A stretch of 64,000 bases of DNA from assembly GCA_022575985.1 (NCBI GenBank), contig JAKSXM010000231.1, forward strand, positions 4,900,501 through 4,964,500. Reading direction: 5' to 3'. Position numbers and translations under genes: made by a program. This stretch comes from Anagrus nilaparvatae (taxonomy: Eukaryota; Arthropoda; Insecta; Hymenoptera; Mymaridae). Shown piece by piece: positions 55,261 to 64,000 of the stretch (position 1 is the first letter of the stretch; each line of letters opens with the position of its first letter). The notes beneath the pieces are model-generated. The model searched no databases. It had not been told where the DNA came from and saw only the letters and a program-made list of their open reading frames with translations.

Positions 55261-55739
55261 GCTAAAAAATTTTCAAAAAAAATTTAGTTTTTGGACTGGG
55301 AATGAAGGTAGGAAGAAGAATGGTCAAAAATAGTCAAAACAGTTATCCAAAGAGAAAATTTTTAAATCTAATGCCAAATTCATATTTAGAGGGATATTTT
55401 ATTATTATTATTTTGTATGGAAGTATATTTCAATAGATCTTTTAATTTATTCAAAAAAATAATGTAACAATCGATTTGAATATATTAAATTTTGTTAATT
55501 TTTTTTTTTAATAAAATTTTTAAACTTTTTTCAAAATTAAAAAGCAAATAGCAAACAATTTATTTATTTCAAAAAAATAGACTTAGCAAAATTTGAATAG
55601 TGAAAATTGGTTAATATTAACCAAGAAAAATTTAAATTAATTTCAGTTTTGTAAATTAACAATTTAAAATTTGAATGTGAAAATTTTTTTGGCATCAAAG
55701 AAGTTTTTTTTTCTATTTTATCTTTTATTTTTTTTTTTA

Positions 55740-55753
55740 ATTTTTGCAAATTT

Positions 55754-55755
<2 letters not shown>
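55740..55755 (+). repeat. target site duplication of the R1-like LINE, left
   Basis: ATTTTTGCAAATTTAG lies directly before the poly(T) run and again at 59261-59276 after the LINE. Two more T are shared, so the duplication is 16-18 bp, a normal length for target-primed insertion. Confidence 0.9.
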
Positions 55756-55789
<34 letters not shown>

Positions 55790-56070
55790 GAAAATATGTG
55801 AATCTTACATCAGCCATGGAGTGTTTGCGGGCCTGAAAGACCCGTAAATTTCCATGACCGCCCAGTTGTACAAAGCGTACAACTGGGAGACCACCGGCGA
55901 CCGCGGTCGCCGGCTACGCGCCAGATTCTTACTGGATAAACACACTTTAAACCCCCCGCGCTTGTTTGTCCCAAACCGGAACTCCCTTTTCAGGTATAAC
56001 TTCAGTTTGGGACGCGCAGCCTAGGCAGCTGGCCGCTGCCTTCCCCCCTGCCTAGGAGCAGGAGAGCTCT

Positions 56071-57129
56071 CTACGATAGAAAGCCCTCCTTCTTCTTCTG
56101 CAACAAGGTGGTCCTTACGTACTCTGCTACTTTGTTCCAGTTTTCGGAACTCCGTAGCATTTCCGGGACCACCGTCTCCGGCCTCCAAATCGGGAAGGGC
56201 GGGCGCCCCCCTGAGTAGCGAACACATTCGAAGAATGTGTGCTCCACTGTATCTTCCACGCCCGGACAGTGCAAGCACTCCTTTGTTGCCACCTTATGCA
56301 AATGCTTCAACATGACACGGAAGTACCCGTGTCCAGTTAAGAACTGGGTAAAGTAGAAATCCACCTCCCCATGCTGTCGTCCCATCCATGCCTGCAGGTC
56401 TGAGATCAGTCTGCGCGTCTATAGGGCATTTTTCTCTTGGTTCTTTTTCCATCGTTTGTTCCATGCTTTCATAGAGTTGAAGCGGGCGCGAGTGGAAGCC
56501 ACTTCGCACTCATCTACGCTCTCGTAGATGAATTTCCGCTCCAACGCTAGCAGGTCAATGGGTATCACCGAAGCAACAACCTGGATCGCCTCTAGAGATA
56601 CCGTGTGGTATCCGCAGGCGATCCTCACTGCCGCTTGCCTCTGTACCGACGATATTTTTCGTCTGTACTTGGCAGTTTCTGTGGTCTTCGCCCAGACTTC
56701 TGATCCGTAGAGCAGGACAGAGTTGACGACTGACATCAGGAGCCTTCGCTTCCCTGGTTTGGGTCCTCCAATGTTGGCCATGAGCCTTGACAGGGAGGAT
56801 GCGGCCGACGCTGCCTTTTCACACGACCTCTGAAATTGCTCCCAGAAGGTCAGCTTGTTATCAAGCTGAACTCCCAGGTATTTCACCGATGTTCTGGTTC
56901 GGATCGTGTGGGGGTTTTCGCCGTTGTCGATAATTACATCGAAGTCGGTGGGAACCCTTCGACGAGTCAGCAGTACGATCTCCGTTTTTGGGATCGCAAG
57001 CTGGAGCCCGTGATCGCCCATCCAGAGGTTGATCCGTCTCATGACTAGATTCAGCCTCTCCTGGGTCTCTTCCATGTCCCTGCCAGTTATGGTCCGGTCC
57101 GAGAACCGAACCTTGCGCGATGCCTGCAC
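56071..57129 (-). pseudogene. LINE ORF2, C-terminal part of RT and zinc knuckle
   Basis: From TITGRDMEETQERLNLVMRR at about 57090 the frame continues through motif D/E (KTEIVLLTRRR, VKYLGVQLDNKLTF), thumb-like SVVNSVLLYGSEVWAK, SSVQRQAAVRIACGYHTVSL and ERKFIYESVDE to 56419. It then shifts to another frame (56385-56071) holding YFTQFLTGHGYFR and CLHCPGVEDTVEHTFFEC, the Gly-His and C-x2-C..H..C elements that end R1/TRAS-type ORF2. A stop and shift near 56400 separate the two. Confidence 0.85.
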
Positions 57130-58255
57130 TTAACACCCTTTCACGTCTGCCATCGAGCGTGTCGTAGAGCAGTCTCCGGTCCCGCAGGTAATCCTTTAGT
57201 ACGTTACCCTGGAAATCGTACTCGAGAGACCGGATCATGTCATCCCACCTGGCCGAGTTAAAAGCGTTTTTGACGTCCAGCGTTACCAGCAGGACGTCCC
57301 TGCAATTTGCAGGCCCCCTTTTTCTCTCAGCCTCTACGGTATCCACGACGCGCCGGATGGCGTCTATCGTGGAACGCCCTTCACGAAAACCATGCTGCTC
57401 CTCGGAGAAACCACCGACCTCCTCGATTGCCTTTCTGAGCCTTGCCCGGAGCATGCTCTCCATCACCTTACCAATAGTATTTAACATACACAAAGGTCTG
57501 TAAGACGATGGAGAGTCCGGGGCTCCCCCCTTGCCCTTGTTCAAGAGCACGAGACGTGCCACCTTCCACTGCTTTGGAAACACTCCCGCCACCAAACACG
57601 CATTGAACATGCTTAACAGGATACCAGGGACCACTTTGACCACTCTTTTGAGCACTTCCGCTGGTATCCCATCCGGCCCCGGCGCCTTGCCATTTTTCAT
57701 GGCCTTTATGGCCTTGACCATCTCGTCTTTGCTGAACAGCGGCACTTCCTCCCAGGGTATCACCTCAACCGGGTTTTCCCGGATGGGCCTTTCAGGGATG
57801 AGAGCATTGACGATCCGTTCGGTCGACACCGCGTCCATCATGTTGTCAGACCCCCGGTTCAACTTGCCCATTACGACTTTGTAGCCTAGGCCCCAGGGAT
57901 CCTTATTTACATCTTCCCGTAATGCACGCAGACATCGAGCCTTGCTTTGGCGGATGGCCTTGGCCAGCCGGTGTTTGGCGTCCTTGTGTTCCTGCGAAAG
58001 CAAAGCAGCCTCAGGTCTGTCCCGTGCTCTTTGCGCCCTTTGTCGTGTCCTATGGCATTCCTTTCGGAGCTCAGCTATTTCGGGATTCCACCAGTACACT
58101 GGCTTTCTCCCTTTCCAGGGCCTGCGGCGAGGCATCGAGGCATCACAAGCCCCACGTAATAGAGACGTTACTTTCTTAACTAAGATTTCAGCCTCGTGGG
58201 GACTTGTAGCCCCTCCATGCCAAGCGGGGATGGACGCTGCGCTGACTCGATTCAA
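57105..58255 (-). pseudogene. LINE ORF2, reverse transcriptase N-terminal core
   Basis: The frame shows NGKAPGPDGIPAEVLK, SSYRPLCMLNTIGKVMESML, EEQHGFREGRSTIDAIRR, motif A with VTLDVKNAFNSARWDDM, and motif B GIAQGSVLGPD. After GPD the sequence jumps to what should follow motif C: HNWQGHGRDPGE is the out-of-frame version of ITGRDMEE. Roughly 30 residues, including the catalytic (F/Y)ADD box, are missing. This is an internal deletion with a frameshift, so the enzyme cannot work. Confidence 0.9.
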
Positions 58256-59055
58256 AGATACTCCTCGAATCTGTCTTCGTTCATCTTTGAGACGTTCCAG
58301 CCCAGAGGACGCCTCCTGTACGGAGGACGTTGTGAGGCTCCTTCCAATACCCGGAAGGCGATGTAATGGTGATCACTACCATTGTATTGATCATCCATTA
58401 CCCTCCAGTCGCCTATTTTCCCAGACGCAGCTTCTGTAGAGAAGGTTATGTCCGGGATAGAGGCACCCCACCCTGCCCTCTCGTAGGTGGGCTTGTTGCC
58501 TCTATTCTGGACCACTAGTTTGCATCTAGTGGCCATTTCGAGCACCATTCGTCTTCTGGGGTTGGTCGTTGGCATGCCCCATTCCAAGGCCCTGGCGTTG
58601 AAGTCTCCACCAAGGATGACGCCACCAGTCGCCGTTCGGACTGTGCTCTCGATGCTGGCCAACTTTGTAGCCAGCTCTTGCGAGCTGTCGTTTGGGGACA
58701 GATAACAACTTATATAAGTTATCTCCCCACACTTGGCCCAAACGTGGCAATTTCCTTTCCCTTTTTGGGTAAGGGACGTTTGGGCTCTACCTCGAAGCCA
58801 TATGGCGCAGCAGCCGCCGGTGTCATCGGAAAGCCAGTACTTGTGGTTCATGTTGCAAGATTGCTCGCTTAGTAAGAGGATGTTTGAATCCTCTTCGCAA
58901 GCAATCTGATCCAACAATGCACCAGCTTCCCGAGCGTGTCTCATGTTTCCTTGGAGAACCTGAATCATTTCCGATGACACCTGTTTCTCGCCAAAGCCAG
59001 AGCCTCCCGGTAACTGGGGCAGTTTCCCTGTCCTGGATAGTGCTCCGTGGAGCAC
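58252..59055 (-). pseudogene. LINE ORF2 apurinic-type endonuclease
   Basis: An APE-like endonuclease that nicks target DNA to prime reverse transcription. Visible: VLQGNMRHAREA start, ILLLSEQ with the metal-binding Glu, GGDFNARALEWG with Asp and Asn, SIPDITF, and SDHHYIAF with the final Asp-His. All key residues are present over about 240 residues. A frameshift/stop at 58252 separates it from the RT, where ORF2 should be continuous. Confidence 0.88.
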
Positions 59056-59260
59056 TTATCCTTTCTGGTCTTGCAGAGGAAGCACTCGGGCTTTTCCTTG
59101 CTGCACTCTGTTCTCTTATGGCCATCTTCGCCACACTTGAGACACGCCTTACTTGTCTAGGCCTTTGCAGACATACTGGCTATGGCCATAGCCCAGACAT
59201 TTGTAGCAACGCCTTACGTCTGCACGAAGGCGCACTCTACTCGGCGCCCAGCCAATCTGG
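59040..59260 (-). pseudogene. LINE ORF1 3' end with CCHC zinc knuckles
   Basis: Minus-strand frames give RLRADVRRCYKCLGYGHSQY with VCKG (C-x2-C-x4-H-x4-C), and after a one-base shift CLKCGEDGHKRTECS and CFLCKTRKDKC. Three knuckles in series are typical of R1/TRAS ORF1 nucleocapsid-like proteins that coat the RNA. The frame shift near 59150 and the 5' truncation make it inactive. Confidence 0.8.
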
Positions 59261-59276
59261 ATTTTTGCAAATTTAG

Positions 59277-59627
59277 TTATTAATGCAATTTTTAACACTT
59301 TATCGGATTCTACATTTTAACCTGATTTAAATGCAGTTTGAATCGTGAAAATGCGCTAAGAAATGACGTCAGTATTAAGTTTTTTAAAAAGAAGACCCTT
59401 TTATCATCACCTCTTGATTTTTGCCAATTCCCAGTGGATTGTCGCAATTCATACTTTTTTTAATCGAGTTGAAGAATGGATTAAATACATGCGATAAAAT
59501 TTACGAATTTTACTATTGCAAATTTTTTTTTATTTATTAGCCATGTGTTAAAATTCTTAAATTTACCTTGAAATTTTTTTTTTTTTTAACAGCGATTATA
59601 GTTGGTATAGCCATTAATGCTCGCGAC
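59277..59627. repeat. foldback repeat, second copy (right arm and tail)
   Basis: Homologous to 48820-49198: TTAATGCAATTTTTAACACT, GAAGACCCTTTTAT, CACCTCTTGATTTTTGCCAA, then a T run and GATTATAGTTGGTATAGCCA to CGCGAC at 59627. Its inner part continues on the far side of the LINE at about 55690-55739. The LINE duplication lies inside this repeat, so the repeat is older than the LINE. Confidence 0.8.
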
Positions 59628-61044
59628 CTGCATCTCGCATTTTATTTAGTATTAAGTTTAAAGTCATTAGTGGGTAAAAATAATTTTTTGAAAGACAATA
59701 GCTGAAACGAAAAAGTAGGGATTTAAAATCATAAATTAATTTTTAATGTTTTTCTTTAAATTATTCACATACCAGTCAGTTTTACCTAAACATTTAGTTG
59801 AATTAGTTCGTTCGTTTTTGTGCTGTTTGACTAATTTTTTTAAATTTTGGACTTTGACTTTTTTCACGCGACTTTGTTGTATTATTTTATTACAGTGGAT
59901 TCAGTTGCTGATTTAAAAAATCTTGTAATTAATAAAGTTGTTTATTATTTACTAATGAATTACCAGTTCACTTAGTGTACAATATTTATTTATCCGATTA
60001 AAAAACTGTTTGTTGCACTTCTTGCAAGAACTTTATGCAAATTAAAAAAACTTAATTTCTTGTTGAAGTAAGAATTTATTTGACAAATTTTTAATAAATT
60101 TTTTTAAATAATTTGGTAAAAAAATTTTTTTTTAATCCATAGTTTATGTATTTGTGTGATTTTTAAAATAAAAAAAAAATAGAAATTTCCCTGCTGTTTG
60201 TACGTTAGCTAAAGTTTTGTATGTTATCAGGCATAAAAAAGCTGAGTAAATTTTTTGATTTAAAAAAAAAAGATATAGTAAATTCTTGATATTTTTCTTT
60301 CGTAATTGGATTTTTCAAAACGTATTTTAATTTTATTTAATTTCATTTTATTGATATGAAACGGGTATGCCTGCTTTTAACAATAATCCAATGCAACAAT
60401 TAAAGAAAATTTTTAAATTGGATTTATACAGAATTTATTTTAAAACTAATAACATACATTATAATGTAATTAGGTTTAAATGTTTTTTCACATTCAATTT
60501 TTTTTTATAATTTTACTTTTTGATTTTAGTTTTAAAAAATCGATTACAATATAAAAAAAATCATTTATCAAAAAATCTTGTGCTTGAAAAATGCTTGAAA
60601 TAGTGTTTTATAGATCAAAATTAAAATGCGCCAAAATCAATCTTTTTTAAATTTTTGAAGTTTGACTTGATGGCTTAAAAATTAAGACATAATTAAGAAT
60701 AAGTAATTCATAATTAAGTAATATGTATGCTTATAGTTAGTTAAAATTGCTCTCAGTTAATATATGCATTACCAATTTGGCTTATCCTTAGTTAAATCAT
60801 AAGAAAAAAGATGCTCAAAAAGTGAAATTGTTCAATGTCCAAATAAAGCATACAAAATGTTTGTTTATTCATTATAAGAATTTGCAAAAATATTTTATTT
60901 TTCAAGTGAAATATCTCTTAGTTTATAAAAATACGATTTATACAAGTGACATATTAATTCTTTAGTTATCACCACGATTTGCAAGTAATTTATTTATTTA
61001 TGGCATTTCTTAAAATAGTTTAATTGGGTTAATCATATATACCG
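59628..61044. other. gene-free AT-rich stretch
   Basis: No open frame or repeat recognised beyond homopolymer tracts. Confidence 0.4.
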
Positions 61045-61257
61045 TTACATTAACTTTATCTGTATAGTAGAAAATACAATATCAATTTTATTCGTAAAAA
61101 ATTTTTTTCCGTAATATGTCACTTTTTTTAATGCACCCATGTAATTTATTATACCTTTCGTTGATTCATCTTGATTTACAAGATAATCAAGAGATTTCTT
61201 TTGCTCCTCTAAAACTGTTTTCAAATAATCTCTTTCAATTTTGGCTTGAGAGTACAT
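61045..61257 (-). CDS. short uncharacterised open frame, 70 codons
   Basis: ATG-initiated frame with a charged, helix-prone N-terminal half (KIERDYLKTVLEEQKKSLDY) and no recognised domain. The composition is less homopolymeric than its surroundings, so it may be a real exon or small gene. However, I found no convincing splice partners, TATA box or family match. It could be chance. Confidence 0.25.
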   Translation of the reverse strand: MYSQAKIERDYLKTVLEEQKKSLDYLVNQDESTKGIINYMGALKKVTYYGKKFFTNKIDIVFSTIQIKLM

Positions 61258-62277
61258 GTTATGCTATACTTGAGAGTAATAGTTAGTTTTGGTCTATATT
61301 TTCATGAAATTTTTTTTTTCTTTTTTGGATTAGTATTTAACTCAGGTTGAAGTTTTCGCTTCTTTTTTTCTCTTGCCTTCCTCTTTTTTTTCGAGTTCCT
61401 TTAATTATAATTGTTGTTATAGGTTTTAATAAGTCATGTGATAATTCAATCTTAATTCCCTTATAAATTAAATCACTGAATTGACATTATGTATTAAAAT
61501 TTACAAGAAATATTTCTAATTTTCATATTAACAAGTAAAAAAAAAATCGAATAAGAATAACCTGAATAAAATTAATAAAAATAAATCCCTAAATTGAACT
61601 AACAATTAAGAGCGACATTAACCAATCTTTATATAATAAACAAAACTCTAATATTGGTTATGGTTACTATTTTTTTATTTGCGTAATTTTATATTCTGCA
61701 ACTTGTAATACTTCCTATCATATAATTTTAAAATAAAAAAAAATGTTATATTTAATTTTATATTGAATTACATTACTGTAGAGGAAACTATTTATACTAT
61801 GTCCAGGGAAAGCAAATGCCTTCCCAACTGTCAAATTTATTTCTGGAATATTGTCAGTCTCTGCATCGTCTCTTACGATCTCTGTTGATATAATGTATTG
61901 CGTGAGATAATATAATATAATCCTTTGATTAATATTTTCTTATTTGCACTGTTATTTACTTTTAATTTTTTTATCGAAACAATTCCTCATCATTTGACGT
62001 ACATAGTTATACACATTTAGCCTTAAAATCAAATTTATTTTGTAATTTGATTCAATCGTAATTAAATCATTAATTCATATATACTTAATATAAATAAATA
62101 GTTTTGAATAATCTTTTGAATTTATTGACCAAATGGAATAAGTAAAAAAAATTTATGTATAGTTTACAAAATTTTTTTATTGATGTTTATAAAGCGACTT
62201 TTCGTTCACTGATTTGTTGACTTTTTCAAGCAATTTAACAATTTTTGTGTGTATAATATTTATACACTCATATTACT
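61258..62277. other. gene-free AT-rich stretch
   Basis: Only simple-sequence tracts; nothing recognisable as a gene, RNA or mobile element. Confidence 0.4.
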
Positions 62278-62281
62278 GAGT

Positions 62282-63255
62282 CACGCCTAGCTTGAAAGAT
62301 CGGATTATGCAAACGTCGGGCACTTGGGATTTTATAGCAGAAAATGAATGTTCAACCTATAAGGAGATAATACTTTCTTGGATTTAAATGTTTCGCCTAG
62401 CTTCTTGAGAGTTATTTGATAAAACGTGTCTCTCGGGGCAGCTGAAAATGAGCAAAAATTGTTCCTGCTCGGATCGGGCTGAAATTTTCAGTAAAGGTTG
62501 CTTTTTTGGTCCCCAAAAACATGGTGAAACCCGTTTTTCAAAATCAGTCATCCTCTTCGAGATATTTATCAATATGTCTCCCATTTAAAATACATGGGAA
62601 AACCCATTTTGTAGCGGTTTTTCTGATTTTGCTTCACAATTTTAGTTTGACTAAGCGCCAAACCAACGAAAAAAGTTTGGTTTAACATTCATTCACATGC
62701 CTGCTTCATTATATAGAGGATTGGTGTTTAGCCAACGTGGCAAAACGCCTCCACGTCTGAAAAAATCGCGTTTAAAATTGAAAAAATAACGTTTTTTAAA
62801 AATTGCGTATATTAAATTATTTATATGTATTTAATTTATTTAAAATTAATGTTAAAAAAAACTTTTCTCGTTGGTTTGGTGCTTGGTCAAACTAAAATTG
62901 TGGAGCAAAATAAGAAAAACCGCTACTAAATGGCTTTTCCCATGTATTTTAAATGGGAGACATATTGATAAATATCTCGAAGAAGATGACTGATTTTGAA
63001 AAACGGGTTTCACCATGTTTTTGGGGACCAAAAAAGCAACATTTCCTGAAAATTTCAGCCCAATCCAAGCAGGAAAAATTTTTGCTCATTTTCAGCTGCC
63101 CCGAGAGACACGTTTTATCAAATAACTCTCAAGAAGCTAGGTGAAACATTTAAATCCAAGAAAGTATTATCTCCTTATAGGTTGAATATTCATTTTCCGC
63201 TATAAAATCCCAAGTGCCCGACGTTTGCATAATCCGATCTTTCAAGCTAGGCGTG
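62282..63255. mobile_element. long inverted-repeat transposon with 4-bp duplication
   Basis: The arms 62282-62680 and about 62864-63255 are near-identical reverse complements of about 390 bp, ending CACGCC and GGCGTG. GAGT occurs directly outside both ends (62278-62281, 63256-63259). The arms are richer in GC than the flanks (GATCGGATTATGCAAACGTC near the tip). Each arm yields the same 60-odd-codon frame because of the symmetry, not because of coding. The centre (62700-62860) has no transposase. The superfamily is undetermined; 4-bp duplications occur in several groups. Confidence 0.75.
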
Positions 63256-63259
63256 GAGT

Positions 63260-64000
63260 ATGATGTATTAAATCTGATGCATTTTTACTTTTTCCATTTG
63301 GTCAATAAATTCAAAAGATTATACAAGTTCATAAAAATGGAAAATAGAAGCAGTGATAATATTCAAAATAAATAGTTTGCTAATTAAATCTTTCAGCTGA
63401 AAAATTATAGATTTTTAAGATTTCATGCAAACTTCACGAAGTGTATAAAAATAGTTTCAAACTTTTTTTAGTATTAAGCAACCGCGATTTCAAGAAAAGA
63501 TGTAAAGAATCTCAAAGGATACATTATAATTAAGAGATATAATAATCTTATCCAAAAATAAAATTCTTGATTGCTTGATTAATTTTTTTTAAGCCCATGA
63601 AAAATATATTTGACTTACTTTATTTATTTATATCGCCGGAATTATTTAAAAAAAAAAAATTTAGTTTACATAAGCATATATAACCAATATTATAATAAAC
63701 GTATTTAAAATTTTTACTTTTATTACGTAAAATATTTATATATATGAAGCTCAAAATCCTATTAATCGAAGGGAATGGGTTCAAATAGATTTGGAATAAT
63801 TCAGACAAAGAAATTAAGCAACATTTGATTAAAACTAAGGAATTGTGTTATTCAGCAGGTAATAAAACCAACACCAATAAACAAAATACAATTTAGAATA
63901 AAAATAAAATATATTTCAGTGCTATATAAAGTAATCAGTTTATTAAGATTATTTTAATCATAAACATACAATGTTTTATTAAAAAATTTTTTGGTAAGAA
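63260..64000. other. gene-free right end of the window
   Basis: AT-rich, short frames only. A TTCAGCAG|GTAATA word at 63852 resembles a splice donor, but no matching coding frame reads into it. Confidence 0.35.

Larger units (their letters stand above)
55756..59260 (-). mobile_element. R1-like LINE, 5'-truncated, RT active site deleted
   Basis: Minus-strand non-LTR retrotransposon with a 31-base poly(A) tail (T run 55756-55786), 3' UTR to about 56070, ORF2 (C-terminal zinc knuckle, RT and endonuclease) and the 3' end of ORF1. It is GC-rich in an AT-rich setting. Flanking 16-bp duplications give exact limits. The 5' end stops inside ORF1. The target is a copy of the foldback repeat also seen at 48392-49198, not 28S rDNA, so the element is not a site-specific R1. 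Confidence 0.92.

Noticed and set aside
55756..59260. Site-specific R1 insertion into 28S rDNA
   Set aside because: The flanks are a foldback repeat with a 16-bp duplication, not rDNA.
57237..59276. Several long plus-strand open frames (up to 165 codons)
   Set aside because: They are antisense shadows of the GC-rich LINE endonuclease, RT and ORF1 frames on the minus strand, which carry the real motifs.
62384..63144. Two nearly identical 60-odd-codon proteins starting MGDILINIS on opposite strands
   Set aside because: They are the same sequence in the two arms of an inverted-repeat transposon; symmetry explains the similarity and neither has a domain or gene context.
1..64000. Integrated viral segment such as a polydnavirus or endogenous virus
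   Set aside because: No capsid, envelope, polymerase or segment-excision motifs were recognised; RT-bearing elements are LINE or Penelope-like, and the LTR element has no env or pol.

Overview
This is a eukaryotic nuclear window, very AT-rich (long A/T homopolymers, few GC-rich islands) and built mostly of transposable elements, many nested in one another. Spliced small genes with 60-250 bp GT-AG introns, a CYP6-type cytochrome P450, PIF/Harbinger, Penelope-like, Ginger-like and MULE elements and R1/I-type LINEs together suggest an insect. The sequence does not settle the order; a hymenopteran or hemipteran would fit. I see no bacterial-style operon, CRISPR array, tRNA or rRNA gene.

Host-type genes are few. 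A four-exon 3' part of a CYP6-like P450 lies on the minus strand at 3925-5141. A three-exon gene at 23586-24297 (+) encodes a secreted 102-residue peptide with two six-cysteine modules. A two-exon gene at 51665-51940 (-) could encode a 71-residue protein with one hydrophobic segment. There are also remnants of an Ig-like domain (22735-22885) and of a C2H2 zinc finger (25950-26061).

Mobile DNA, left to right: inverted-repeat elements at 985-2018, 2858-3227, 7426-8140 and 8973-10402, the last split by an hAT-type MITE (9344-10026, 8-bp duplication). A PIF/Harbinger locus follows, with transposase (11958-13165, -) and Myb/SANT partner (13361-16434, +) head to head. Next come a 5'-truncated LINE carrying RNase H (18793-20459), inverted arrays of a 57-bp repeat hit by a TTAA element (21678-22413), and a TA-flanked MITE (27354-28110).

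The central block, 28641-41506, is one CACTG-ended foldback element whose left arm was split by an 8.4-kb minus-strand LTR retrotransposon (30247-38642). The retrotransposon has identifiable LTRs, TSD, PBS and PPT but no pol. To its right lie a LINE fragment (41850-42400), a Ginger-like DNA transposon reduced to its H2C2 zinc-binding domain (43762-44942), and a Penelope-like element (47270-50300, -) interrupted by a foldback repeat. The right end holds a MULE transposase pseudogene (53040-54400), an R1-like LINE (55756-59260, -) that lost its RT catalytic box and sits in a second copy of the same foldback repeat, and an inverted-repeat element at 62282-63255.

Target duplications, paralogous empty sites and nesting order make the history of the region partly readable. 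All exon models and family assignments come from reading the sequence; no similarity search was run.
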